DNA from: Ruegeria sp. YS9
Lineage (GTDB): Bacteria; Pseudomonadota; Alphaproteobacteria; Rhodobacterales; Rhodobacteraceae
NCBI RefSeq assembly: GCF_024628725.1
Contig: NZ_CP102409.1
Location: 529,001-593,000 of the forward strand
Length of the DNA stretch: 64,000 bases
Reading direction: 5' to 3'
This document shows positions 27,521 to 36,332 of this stretch, one piece after another. The first letter of the stretch is position 1. The number at the start of each line of letters is the position of its first letter. Under the pieces are notes generated by a model. That model had not been told where the DNA came from. It made no database searches and worked only from the letters and a program-made list of their open reading frames with translations. Made by a program: the position numbers and the translations under genes.

Positions 27521-30500
27521 TTGCTTATCCTGTCTGGATGGTATTTGATTCATGCTGTTGAAATTGCATGCATTACGTTCAATCCGCGTCGTCGGTCAGC
27601 AGCAGGGGCAGGTTCCATAGAACGCACGATTTTCCGCTTTATCTGGAAATACTCCAAACGCGAACAGCTGATCCTGCTGGCCGTGACGGCGACGTTGTTT
27701 CCTTTGCTGTACCTCACACTTGAGCTGCCAAAACGAATAATCAATGACGCGATCGGGTCGTCCACCACTGAGGTAACGGTCTGGGGCTATTCCATGTCGC
27801 AGACCAATTTTCTGATTGTTCTGTGCTTTGCCTTTCTGGCGGCTGTGCTGTGCCACGGCCTGATGAAAATGCGCATCAACACCATGAAAGGCGTGCTGAG
27901 CGAACGGATGCTGCGGCGCTTTCGCTATCAGTTGATCAGCCGGGCGCTGCGCTTTCCTCAACCCTATTTCGAGCGTGTCAGCCAGGGTGAAATGGTGTCA
28001 ATGATCACCGCCGAAAGCGAGCCGATGGGCGGCCTGATGGGCGACGCGATCAGCCAGCCGGTTCTTCAGGCCGGCCAAATGATCACCATACTTTCCTTCC
28101 TGTTCCTGCAAAGCGTCTGGTTCGGGCTGGCCGCCGTGGCGCTGATACCCTTGCAGGCCTGGTTGATCCCCAAGCTGCAACGCCAGATCAACCTGCTGAA
28201 CAAAAAACGCATTCAGGAGGTTCGCGTTCTGGCGGCGCAGATCGGCGAGAACGCGGTGGGCGCGTCCACCCTGCGGACCAATGGCGGCTGGCGTTATCGC
28301 CGGTCGATGGTCTCGGAGCAATTGGGCCGTCTGTTCGGCATCCGTTTCCAGATCTATCAAAAGAAGTTCTTCATGAAGTTCCTGAACAACTTCATCTCGC
28401 AACTTACACCGTTCATGTTCTATCTGGTTGGCGGTCTGTTGGTGCTTCAGGGTTCGGTTTCGCTGGGGGCGCTGGTTGCCGCATTGGCCGCGTACAAGGA
28501 TCTCAGCTCACCATGGAAAGAGCTGCTGACCTATTACAACCAGACCCAGGACATGTCGCTGCGTTGGGATGTGGTCATTGACCGGTTTGCTCCGGCCGGA
28601 ATGCTCGATGAAGCCTTGTTTGAAGGTGAACCTGCCGAGTGGCCGCACCTGAACGGCAACATCGTGCTGGACCACGTTTCGGTGCGTGACATGGATGGCA
28701 ATCAGGTGCTCGATGATCTGGACCTCAGCTTTCCTGCCGGAAAGACAATCGGGATCGCCGCCCCCAGCGAGGAAGATCGACGCGCCATCGGCGAATTGCT
28801 GACACGGGAAATACGCCCCAGTGCTGGCCAGGTGCGGATCGGGGACCTGAAACTGGCCGAGCTGCATCAGGCGGTTGTCGCCGCGCGTATCGGGTATGTC
28901 ACATCACGCCCTGTCATGTTTCAGGGTACGCTGGGCGACAACGTGATGATGCCGATGCGGTTCAAACCGCTGACTGACCCGCCGGACGATCCGGACTTTC
29001 TCGAAACCCTGAGGGCGGGAAACAGTGCCGATCCGTTCAGAGCGGAATGGCTGGACCCAACTTTGGCCGGCTTTCAGGACGCCGCGGAACTGCGTGCCTG
29101 GTGGTTGCAGCTGATTGACGGAATGGGGTTTGGCGCAGCGCTGTTCCAACGGGGCGCCGAACAGAGTTTCGATGCGGCCGAGCATTGTGAACTGGCAAAG
29201 AAACTGATCGAGCTGCGCCCGGTCGTTCAGCAGGCTGTTCGTGATGCCGGGCTGGAACAACAGGCGCTTGTCTTTGACCGGAACGCGTATAACGCGGCCC
29301 TGCCCGTGGCTGAAAACCTGCTTTTCGCAACGCCACGTGTTCCCGTGACACAAGCTTTGCTTGCGCAACAGAAGGTTTTTCTGGGACAGTTACGCGAATT
29401 GGGGCTGGACGAGACACTGATCGCGTTGACTCGCGACGTGATCGAAATGCTGCGCCAGATCTTCGGGATCGATGGAACGGACCACCCGCTGTTTCAAAAA
29501 CTTGGTCTTGATGCAAAAACCTATGAAATTGCCGTGGATCTGGTGGACCAGACTCGCAAAGATGGTTCGGACGGGCTGGATGACGAGCAGCTTGCAAACA
29601 TGTTGGCGGTGCCATTTGTGATCTCTGCCGAACAGATCGGACCTGCGTTCACCGATGAACTCAAGGATCGCATCCTCGAACTGCGGCACAGCCATTCCGA
29701 GAAACTGATGGAGCGTTTGCAAGACGTCTTCGTTCCATTGGATCCAAATGTCTTTGCGCCCGGACTGACGGTCATGGAAAATGCGCTATTCGGAAAAGTC
29801 AGCCAGATTGGCGGTTCCCGTTCAGACGAAGCCCGCAAGCTGATTGTCGATGTGTTGGCTGAAAACGGCGCGCGCCCATTGGTCACAGAGTTGATATATG
29901 ATGTCCAGGTTGCTTTGGGCGGTCAGAATCTTCCGGCGGTATTTGCCGAGCCCTTGGCCTTTACCCGTGCGACGATCAAGAAACCTGACATCCTGATTCT
30001 GGAAAATGCGCTGGCCAGCTACGACATGAAAACGCAGGTGGCGGTCTATAAACGGCTCCGTGAACTGCTGCCGGACACCACTGTTGTCTATCTGAATGAT
30101 CAGTTCGAAAACCCCGGTGCATTCGACATGTATGTTGAAATCCGGCAAGGTCGTGTGGTCTCGGACGGAGGGCCTGTGGAGGTGGAGGAAGACAGTGCGG
30201 CATCGGCGGACTTGACGCGGAAACTACGCGCCTTGGAGCAAACCCCCTTGTTTTCGGGTCTGGATCGGCGTCAGCTGCGCCTGCTGGCCTTTGGCGCGCG
30301 CTGGTTTGATGCCGAGCCGGGGCAGGTGGTGTTCTTGAAAGATGACCAGCCCACCGACGGTGCCTATGTGGTGCTGGAGGGCGAAGCAGGTCTGTACCTG
30401 CCACAAGAACAGGGGCCTGACCAACTGATCACCAAAGTCGGGCCCGGCGCATTGGTCGGAGAGCTGGGCCTGATCAGAAAAGAACCACGTGCGCTGAGCA

Positions 30501-30625
30501 TGGTGGCGGAAACGCCGCTTTCCTGTTTGCGGATCGGTGAAGAAGAATTCCTTGCCGTTGTGGAAAACGATGCAGCGACCGCATTCAAGCTGTTGCAGGT
30601 TATCGCCGGTTATGTGTCCAATTAG
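27521..30625 (+). CDS. ABC-exporter-like protein with degenerate nucleotide-binding domain and cyclic-nucleotide-binding domain
   Basis: A 1034-codon protein. A type-1 exporter membrane domain (about 45-335) is followed by an ABC domain that has lost its catalytic residues: where the P-loop lysine should be it reads IAAPSEEDRRAIGEL (about 410), the Q-loop is YVTSRPVMFQGT, the signature survives only as ALGGQ (about 797), Walker B reads DILILENALAS (E to N at the catalytic position) and the switch histidine region reads YLNDQ. Some 350 residues separate Q-loop from signature, far more than normal. The last 130 residues are a cNMP-binding fold with VGELGLI...PRALS. The only in-frame start before the fold is TTG 27521 (or TTG 27545); an ATA codon lies where a family-like start before ERTIF would be. 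ATP hydrolysis seems unlikely. Confidence 0.75.
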   Translation: MLILSGWYLIHAVEIACITFNPRRRSAAGAGSIERTIFRFIWKYSKREQLILLAVTATLFPLLYLTLELPKRIINDAIGSSTTEVTVWGYSMSQTNFLIVLCFAFLAAVLCHGLMKMRINTMKGVLSERMLRRFRYQLISRALRFPQPYFERVSQGEMVSMITAESEPMGGLMGDAISQPVLQAGQMITILSFLFLQSVWFGLAAVALIPLQAWLIPKLQRQINLLNKKRIQEVRVLAAQIGENAVGASTLRTNGGWRYRRSMVSEQLGRLFGIRFQIYQKKFFMKFLNNFISQLTPFMFYLVGGLLVLQGSVSLGALVAALAAYKDLSSPWKELLTYYNQTQDMSLRWDVVIDRFAPAGMLDEALFEGEPAEWPHLNGNIVLDHVSVRDMDGNQVLDDLDLSFPAGKTIGIAAPSEEDRRAIGELLTREIRPSAGQVRIGDLKLAELHQAVVAARIGYVTSRPVMFQGTLGDNVMMPMRFKPLTDPPDDPDFLETLRAGNSADPFRAEWLDPTLAGFQDAAELRAWWLQLIDGMGFGAALFQRGAEQSFDAAEHCELAKKLIELRPVVQQAVRDAGLEQQALVFDRNAYNAALPVAENLLFATPRVPVTQALLAQQKVFLGQLRELGLDETLIALTRDVIEMLRQIFGIDGTDHPLFQKLGLDAKTYEIAVDLVDQTRKDGSDGLDDEQLANMLAVPFVISAEQIGPAFTDELKDRILELRHSHSEKLMERLQDVFVPLDPNVFAPGLTVMENALFGKVSQIGGSRSDEARKLIVDVLAENGARPLVTELIYDVQVALGGQNLPAVFAEPLAFTRATIKKPDILILENALASYDMKTQVAVYKRLRELLPDTTVVYLNDQFENPGAFDMYVEIRQGRVVSDGGPVEVEEDSAASADLTRKLRALEQTPLFSGLDRRQLRLLAFGARWFDAEPGQVVFLKDDQPTDGAYVVLEGEAGLYLPQEQGPDQLITKVGPGALVGELGLIRKEPRALSMVAETPLSCLRIGEEEFLAVVENDAATAFKLLQVIAGYVSN

Positions 30626-30628
30626 CGA

Positions 30629-30970
30629 TCAGCAGTCCGTGCCGCAGAACAAATCGTAAAGCAGACGGATCACTTTTTCCGTGGCTCCGTCGCGCAATGA
30701 ATAATAGATCGTTTTGCCTTCCCGACGCGTCGAGACCAACTCTTCCTCGCGCAGGCGCGCCAGCATCTGGCTGACTGCGGCCTGCCGCAACTGAAGCAGC
30801 TCCTCAAGCTGGCCGACGGATTTTTCACCTCCGCCAAGATGGCACAAGATCATCAGGCGCCCCTCATGCGCCAGTGTTTTGAGAAATGCAGCCGCGCGTG
30901 CAGCATTGTCTTTCATGTCCGGCAGAGCGTCCGTTGGGCGTGCCTGAGCTTCGGTTTCGTTAAGTGCCAC
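30629..30970 (-). CDS. ArsR-family regulator, SqrR/BigR-like persulfide sensor
   Basis: A 113-residue winged-helix repressor. The recognition region is LRQAAVSQMLARLREEELV followed by REGKTIYYSL. Counting from GTG 30970, cysteines sit at 43 (LMILCHL) and 109 (LFCGTDC), 66 residues apart, the same spacing as C41/C107 of SqrR and C42/C108 of BigR, which form a tetrasulfide with persulfides. The spacing does not depend on the start; ATG 30916 is an alternative (95 residues). Known SqrR targets are sulfide:quinone reductase genes, none of which is here. It ends 3 bases from the convergent ABC/CNB gene. Confidence 0.75.
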   Translation of the reverse strand: MALNETEAQARPTDALPDMKDNAARAAAFLKTLAHEGRLMILCHLGGGEKSVGQLEELLQLRQAAVSQMLARLREEELVSTRREGKTIYYSLRDGATEKVIRLLYDLFCGTDC

Positions 30971-31028
30971 TTTCTGACCGTCATATCGCGATTTGTGATG
31001 GCAATATGCATCAAGGCGACTGGTATTG

Positions 31029-32261
31029 TCACCCCTCGGTTGCCGGAGCACCCCCCTGAAAAGCATTGCCTTCAACGTAATTACATGGGTCCTCCTGCAT
31101 TTGCAGATGCAACCCGTCGCCGTCATATGGGTGCGCGCGGGCCAGGTCTTCATCGACATCGATCCCAAGGCCCGGAGCATCCGGGGCGGCGACGAACCCA
31201 TTCTCGATCCGGATCGAGCCCTTGATCAGTTGATCGTGGAACGGTGTTTCGATGGTTTCCAGAAGCAGCAAGTTGGGAATGGAAGCGGCCAGATGGATGT
31301 TGGCGGCCCATTCGACCGGACCGGCATACAGATGCGGTGCCATCTGAGCGTTGAAGACCTCGGCCATGGCTGCGACTTTCTTCATCTCCCAGATTCCGCC
31401 TGCACGTCCCAGCGCCGGTTGCAGAATCTCGGCGGCTCCAGCGCGCAGGACGGCTCCGAATTCGGCCTTTGTGGTCATCCGTTCTCCGGTGGCAACCGGA
31501 ATGCGTACATTGCGGGCGACGCGGGCCATATCTTCGATATTGTCAGGCGGTGTAGGTTCCTCGAACCAAAGGGGCTGATATGGTTCCAACGCCTGTCCCA
31601 GCCGAATTGCCCCGGCCGTGTTGAACTGGCCATGGGTGCCGAACAGCAGATCGGCCCTGTCGCCCACGGCCTCGCGGATCGCCTTGCAGAAGGCGACGGA
31701 CATGGAAATGTCGCTCATCGCGGGCATGTGCCCGCCGCGGATCGTATAGGGGCCGGCCGGGTCGAATTTCACGGCGGTGTAGCCACGTTTTACCATTTCG
31801 GCCGCCGTTTCACCGGCCTGTTCGGCAGAGGTCCAGAAATCGTTCAGGTTGTGCCGGGGCAGGGGATACAGGTAAGTATAGGCCCGGATCCGGTCATTCA
31901 TCCTGCCACCCAGCAGCGCATGGACCGGTCTGTCCCGATCTTTGCCCAGAATGTCCCAGCAGGCGATTTCCAACCCCGAGAATGCGCCCATCACCGTCAG
32001 GTCCGGGCGCTGCGTAAAGCCGCTGGAATAGGCGCGACGGAACATGAGCTCGATGTTTTCGGGGTTCTCGCCCAGCATATGCCGGTCGAACACGTCCTGA
32101 ATGACATGACGCATCGCCTCGGGCCCCACGGACGAGGCATAACACTCACCCCAGCCCGTGATGCCAGTATCGGTCGTCACTTTGACAAGTATCCAGTAGC
32201 GCCCGCCCCAGCCCGGGGCGGGCGGGGCGGTGACGATGACGTCGAGATCCCGAAGTTTCAT
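31029..32261 (-). CDS. Mandelate racemase/muconate-lactonizing enzyme family, galactonate-dehydratase-like
   Basis: A 410-residue enolase-superfamily enzyme. The capping-domain start is LRDLDVIVTAPP; the barrel has AVKFDPAG (a Lys-containing second-strand motif), FGTHGQF, WFEEPTPP and TGERMTTK (acidic metal ligands), and MAPHLYAGPVEWAANIHLA, where H is the probable general acid. The pattern fits acid-sugar dehydratases of the galactonate/mannonate group. It lies beside a Zn-alcohol dehydrogenase on the same strand (19-base gap), which suggests sugar-acid or polyol breakdown; the true substrate is open. Confidence 0.8.
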   Translation of the reverse strand: MKLRDLDVIVTAPPAPGWGGRYWILVKVTTDTGITGWGECYASSVGPEAMRHVIQDVFDRHMLGENPENIELMFRRAYSSGFTQRPDLTVMGAFSGLEIACWDILGKDRDRPVHALLGGRMNDRIRAYTYLYPLPRHNLNDFWTSAEQAGETAAEMVKRGYTAVKFDPAGPYTIRGGHMPAMSDISMSVAFCKAIREAVGDRADLLFGTHGQFNTAGAIRLGQALEPYQPLWFEEPTPPDNIEDMARVARNVRIPVATGERMTTKAEFGAVLRAGAAEILQPALGRAGGIWEMKKVAAMAEVFNAQMAPHLYAGPVEWAANIHLAASIPNLLLLETIETPFHDQLIKGSIRIENGFVAAPDAPGLGIDVDEDLARAHPYDGDGLHLQMQEDPCNYVEGNAFQGGAPATEG

Positions 32262-32280
32262 CCCAAATCCTTTCGGTGGG

Positions 32281-33375
32281 TCAGGTCCTGTCGAACAGGA
32301 TCACATTTCGCTTGGCCGATCCGGTTTTTGTGTCGGCGATGGCCTCGTTGATCTGATCCAGTGACCAGCGGCCCGAGATCAGCTCATCCAGTTTCAGCCG
32401 TCCCTGCTTAAACAGGTCCACCATCCAGGGTATGTCGCGCTGAATGACAACGTCGCCCATTTTCGACCCGACAACGCCCTGACCCAGGGCTGCCAATACA
32501 ACGGGTTCATAGCTGGCCATGTCACCGGAATGTGGCATCCCGATCATGATCGCCTTGCCGCCGCGCCCAAGATAGCGCGGGGCCTGATCATAGGCGGGAA
32601 TCGCGCCGACAGTGATCAGAACGGCATCGGCGCCGCGTCCCCCCAGCGCCCTGTATGCGGCTTTCCATGGTTGATCCAAGCTGGCGAGGACGCCGTGGGT
32701 TGCGCCGAACTCCTTGGCGATCTCAAGCTTTTCTTCGGTCATGTCCACGGCCACGATCCGCCGCGCGCCTGCAATCCGCGCGCCTTGAATTGCGTTCAGG
32801 CCGACACCACCCGCCCCAATGACCACCACGTCCTGACCGGGGCGCACGCCCGCCGCATTCACCGCAGCGCCGACTCCAGTAATTACACCGCAGGACAGCA
32901 GGCTGGCCAGTTCCTTGGGCAGGTCATCCGGGATTTTGACGATCTGGCGGTGGCTTACCACGACCTTTTCGGCAAAGGCCCCGCATGCCATCGCCTGTTC
33001 GAGCGGGCCGCCATCGCCTGTTTTCAACGGACCTTTGACAGTATCGTAGGGTGTTTCGCAAATAGTCGGTTGCCCGCCTGCGCAGGCAGGGCAAGACCCG
33101 CAGGCGCGGATCAGGGTCACCACCACTGGGTCGCCGACCTTGAAGTCCCCGGCCGCCTCTCCGACCGCGCTGATCACGCCTGCGGCTTCGTGCCCGTAAA
33201 CGGCTGGCAGGAACCCTCCCCATGCGCCGTCGGCATAGGAAATGTCCGAATGGCAGATGGCCACGGCATCCAGTGTCACCTCGACCTCGCCCGAGCCGGG
33301 GGGGGCCAGATGAACGTCTTCGATCACCAGTGGTTCGCCAAATGCCCGGCAGACTGCGGCTTTGATTTTTTGCAT
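32281..33375 (-). CDS. Zinc-dependent alcohol dehydrogenase
   Basis: A 364-residue medium-chain dehydrogenase. Catalytic-zinc ligands are in AICHSDISYAD and GHEAAG; the structural zinc site is the four-Cys block CGSCPACAGGQPTIC. The NAD-binding turn is GAGGVGLNAIQGA and the strand end AVDMTEEKLEIA has Asp, so NAD is the likely cofactor. ATG 33375 is used over the longer frame from 33444 because the enzyme core begins at IKAAVCRAFGEP. The class is close to mycothiol/aryl-alcohol dehydrogenases. It may oxidise the product or precursor of the neighbouring dehydratase (inference). Confidence 0.85.
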   Translation of the reverse strand: MQKIKAAVCRAFGEPLVIEDVHLAPPGSGEVEVTLDAVAICHSDISYADGAWGGFLPAVYGHEAAGVISAVGEAAGDFKVGDPVVVTLIRACGSCPACAGGQPTICETPYDTVKGPLKTGDGGPLEQAMACGAFAEKVVVSHRQIVKIPDDLPKELASLLSCGVITGVGAAVNAAGVRPGQDVVVIGAGGVGLNAIQGARIAGARRIVAVDMTEEKLEIAKEFGATHGVLASLDQPWKAAYRALGGRGADAVLITVGAIPAYDQAPRYLGRGGKAIMIGMPHSGDMASYEPVVLAALGQGVVGSKMGDVVIQRDIPWMVDLFKQGRLKLDELISGRWSLDQINEAIADTKTGSAKRNVILFDRT

Positions 33376-33457
33376 GTTTTCCCTCATTCCCGTTGGGTTC
33401 ACGGTGGCGCGGGAAAAGGCGGCTCGCAAGGCAGAAACCGCCATTTGCGTGTCGTTG

Positions 33458-34657
33458 TTACGCTACGACAGGCCGGGACCGTCTAAACAGAAGAAATCCT
33501 GCCAGCATCAACAAGAGTGCCAACAGAAAAGGGGCGCCGGGCAGGTAGAGCGGGGTGTCGGGTCGAATGAACTGCGCGAATACGCTGGTCATCACCAACG
33601 GTGAGATCACCATGGAAAGCGCATGCAACGCAGTCAGGACACCTTGCAATTCGCCTTGCTGCGAATCTGGAGTGGCCCTTGACATCATGGCCTGAAGAGC
33701 GGGCGTGATGACCGCCCCAATGGCGGTGATTGGGATGAGAAGCAGTGCGATCAGGCCGTTGGTCAGAAAGGCCAGAATGGCGAAGCTTATGATTTCGAAA
33801 ACCATGCCGTAGATGATTGTACCCCGCTCGCCTAAAAGCCGGATGGCCGGGCGGATCAGGCCGCCTTGCACGACGGCCATGCCGATACCATAGACACCAA
33901 GCGACAGGCCGATCATCTGCGCGGACCAACCGAAGCGCTCGGTTGTGAAGTAAGACCAGATGGCGGGATAGACGTAGATTGAAACCGAATACAGGAAATA
34001 GACCCACAGCATCGGCCGGATTCCCGGCAATGCTGCAATGGCGCGAAGCGAGTTCACCGGATTTGCACGCCGCAGGTTGAATTCACGCCGATTCTCGGTG
34101 GTCACTGTTTCGGGCATCACGAAATACCCGATGCAAAAGGTCAGCGCCGCCAACCCTGCCGCAGCCCAGAACGGCGCCCGGGTTCCAAATTCGCCAAGCA
34201 ATCCGCCGATCACCGGACCCAGGACGAACCCCACGCCAAAAGCGGCACCCAGAAGGCCGAAATTTGCGGCCTTGTCTTTTGGGTCGGACACATCCGCCAT
34301 GAAAGCCGCCGCTGTAGAATGGGTGGCCGCCGTGATGCCTCCAATGATGCGTCCGACCAGCAAAAGCCAGATGCTGCCCGCCACGGCCATGACCATGTAG
34401 TCCAGCGCCATGACGAACAGGGACACCAGCAATACCGTTCTGCGTCCGTAAGCATCGGACAGGTTTCCCAGAATGGGTCCGAAGATGAATTGCATTGCCG
34501 CAAACGCAGTACTCAGCACTCCGCCCCAGATTGCGGCATTGGCCAGGGTGCCGCCCTGAACCTCGACAATCAGTTGCGGCATGATCGGCATCACAAGGCC
34601 AATGCCCATGGCATCGATCATGACGATGCTGAGGATGAAGAAAAACGGCAGACGCAT
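33458..34657 (-). CDS. MFS transporter, TCR/Tet drug-efflux family
   Basis: A 399-residue protein with about twelve hydrophobic segments. Motif A is at residues 64-74 (GNLSDAYGRRT), motif B-like GRIIGGITAA and motif C-like GAAFGVGFVLGPVIGG follow, as in tetracycline:proton antiporters TetA(A)/(C). Chromosomal members often export other compounds, so a tetracycline role should not be assumed. No divergent TetR gene is adjacent, which argues against a classic tet unit. Confidence 0.85.
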   Translation of the reverse strand: MRLPFFFILSIVMIDAMGIGLVMPIMPQLIVEVQGGTLANAAIWGGVLSTAFAAMQFIFGPILGNLSDAYGRRTVLLVSLFVMALDYMVMAVAGSIWLLLVGRIIGGITAATHSTAAAFMADVSDPKDKAANFGLLGAAFGVGFVLGPVIGGLLGEFGTRAPFWAAAGLAALTFCIGYFVMPETVTTENRREFNLRRANPVNSLRAIAALPGIRPMLWVYFLYSVSIYVYPAIWSYFTTERFGWSAQMIGLSLGVYGIGMAVVQGGLIRPAIRLLGERGTIIYGMVFEIISFAILAFLTNGLIALLLIPITAIGAVITPALQAMMSRATPDSQQGELQGVLTALHALSMVISPLVMTSVFAQFIRPDTPLYLPGAPFLLALLLMLAGFLLFRRSRPVVA

Positions 34658-34757
34658 GGGACCAGAACAAATGAGTTGTGTGCGGCACCCTAGGCGCGCC
34701 CGACGAATGAGGGAAGAGAGAGTTCGCCCTCATGCCCCATGTCGTCGCGACAGGTTG

Positions 34758-35471
34758 CTAAAGTTCGTTTGCCAGTTCGGTCAAAAGCTTGGCCAATTCC
34801 TGCGGATGTGAAAAAAAAGGTGAATGTGAGCTGTCGATTGCGCGCCGAAGATCTTCGGGAACGCAGGCACTCATGTCTGCCTGGTACTCGGTTGGAATCG
34901 TGCGGTCATCGGTTGTTCGGATATAGGCCTTGGGGACTTTGGCAAAGCGCGGACCAACCGGCAGCGGTGTTTCTTGTGGATGGATGGCTTGCGGACACAA
35001 GCGCGCGTATGCGTATGGCAGGATGTCGTCCGGGCAATCGTGATAAAACAGCTGTGGGATGGCATCCACGGATACGGTGTAGGAAAGCCCGTCCGCAGAT
35101 TTTTCCACTGCGTGCGCAATGGTTTGCCGTGGCCCGCGCCTGCGCATTTCCGCCATCGAAAGACCATCCCGAGGGACATAGGCACACAGGTAAATCAAGG
35201 CACGCATTGCATCCGGGCGGGCCTCGGCCGCGGCGCTGATCGGAAAGCCGGCCCAGGAATGGCCGACGACAATCGTATCGGGTGTACAGGCGTTCAAAAT
35301 GGCATCGCGGCAACTGTCCAGCGTGACGTCGGCCACCGGTGTGGGATCTGCACCATGGCTGGGCATGTCGATGGCGCGGGCGGTATGGCCCAGGGCTTCC
35401 AAGGCGGGGATCAGGTCGCGCCAGCACCAGGCACCGTGGCAGGAGCCGTGGACCAACAGGAAGGATGCCAT
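34758..35471 (-). CDS. Alpha/beta hydrolase, methyl/salicylate-esterase-like
   Basis: A 237-residue hydrolase. The oxyanion loop is VHGSCHGAWCW, the nucleophile S72 is in GHSWAG, and a C-terminal DSSHSPFFSHP carries the histidine; this layout is that of plant-like methyl-ester carboxylesterases and hydroxynitrile-lyase relatives. ATG 35471 has AGGAG seven bases upstream; the first ATG at 35477 sits too close to it. It is followed on the same strand by nothing for 100 bases before the MFS gene. Confidence 0.78.
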   Translation of the reverse strand: MASFLLVHGSCHGAWCWRDLIPALEALGHTARAIDMPSHGADPTPVADVTLDSCRDAILNACTPDTIVVGHSWAGFPISAAAEARPDAMRALIYLCAYVPRDGLSMAEMRRRGPRQTIAHAVEKSADGLSYTVSVDAIPQLFYHDCPDDILPYAYARLCPQAIHPQETPLPVGPRFAKVPKAYIRTTDDRTIPTEYQADMSACVPEDLRRAIDSSHSPFFSHPQELAKLLTELANEL

Positions 35472-35483
35472 TGTCATTCTCCT

Positions 35484-36269
35484 TCAGCCATGTCCGATTT
35501 CGGTCAGAAATCCGGTCAGGATTTCTGCGTATTCCGCGGGTTTCTCAACACAAGGCAAATGCCCTGCGCGGCGCATCAGCTGGAACCGGGATCCGGGAAC
35601 CAGATCAATCGTTTCCCGCACCAGATCGGGTGGGGTCGATCCGTCTTCGCTGCCCGCAATCCCAAGCGTGGGCAGGCGCAGGCCGCTTGTGGGCGCATAA
35701 AAATCGGTACCGGCAATGGCGGCACAGCAGCCCAGATACCCTTCGACTGGTTGGCTGACCATCATATCGCGCCAAGGCAGGTGGTTTTGCGCGCGGCGGA
35801 ATTCGCGCGAGAACCAGCGCTCCATCGTGGCATCGGCCAGAGCTTCGATCCCGCCCTCTCGCACCGCCTGAATGCGCTCTTGCCAGATCGAAGGCGTGGC
35901 GATCTTGGCAGCGGTATTCGACAGCACCAGCGCACGTATCTGGTCCATGCGTTTGACCGCCAGCCCTTGTGCGATCATCCCGCCAATCGAGAGGCCGACA
36001 AAGACGCAATCGCGAACCTGAAGATGATCCAGAAGCGCCTCTGCATCCCGCACCAAAACGCCCATCGAATAGGGTGCATGGGGCACCGAGGATTGCCCGT
36101 GCCCGCGCTTGTCATATCGGATGATGCGCAGCCCGTCGGGAATGTATGGCAGCACCGAGTCCCAAAGATGCAGGTCGGTTCCCAGGGAATTGGCAAACAC
36201 AATGGGTGCACCGTCCGGGGGGCCGTCGATGCGATAGTTCAGTTTCACGTCGCCCAGATCAGCGATCAT
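35484..36269 (-). CDS. pcaD: 3-oxoadipate enol-lactonase (PcaD)-like hydrolase
   Basis: A 261-residue alpha/beta hydrolase. Features are NSLGTDLHLWD after the second strand, RYDKRGHGQS, nucleophile S94 in GLSIGGM, and RAGHLPCVEKP with the catalytic His. This agrees well with PcaD, which hydrolyses 3-oxoadipate enol-lactone in the beta-ketoadipate pathway. The other pca genes are not in view, so a PcaD-like role on another lactone is possible. ATGs occur at 36269 and 36272; the tract upstream to 36293 is a frame extension. Confidence 0.78.
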   Translation of the reverse strand: MIADLGDVKLNYRIDGPPDGAPIVFANSLGTDLHLWDSVLPYIPDGLRIIRYDKRGHGQSSVPHAPYSMGVLVRDAEALLDHLQVRDCVFVGLSIGGMIAQGLAVKRMDQIRALVLSNTAAKIATPSIWQERIQAVREGGIEALADATMERWFSREFRRAQNHLPWRDMMVSQPVEGYLGCCAAIAGTDFYAPTSGLRLPTLGIAGSEDGSTPPDLVRETIDLVPGSRFQLMRRAGHLPCVEKPAEYAEILTGFLTEIGHG

Positions 36270-36332
36270 CATGACAAAGGTCCTTGTCGTCACGGCGGTC
36301 CAGATGCAATTTGCACGGCTTTCGCACCCATG

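Noticed and set aside
33458..34657. Tetracycline resistance determinant
   Set aside because: Fits the TCR/Tet MFS family, but there is no divergent tetR and chromosomal relatives have varied substrates; not called as resistance.
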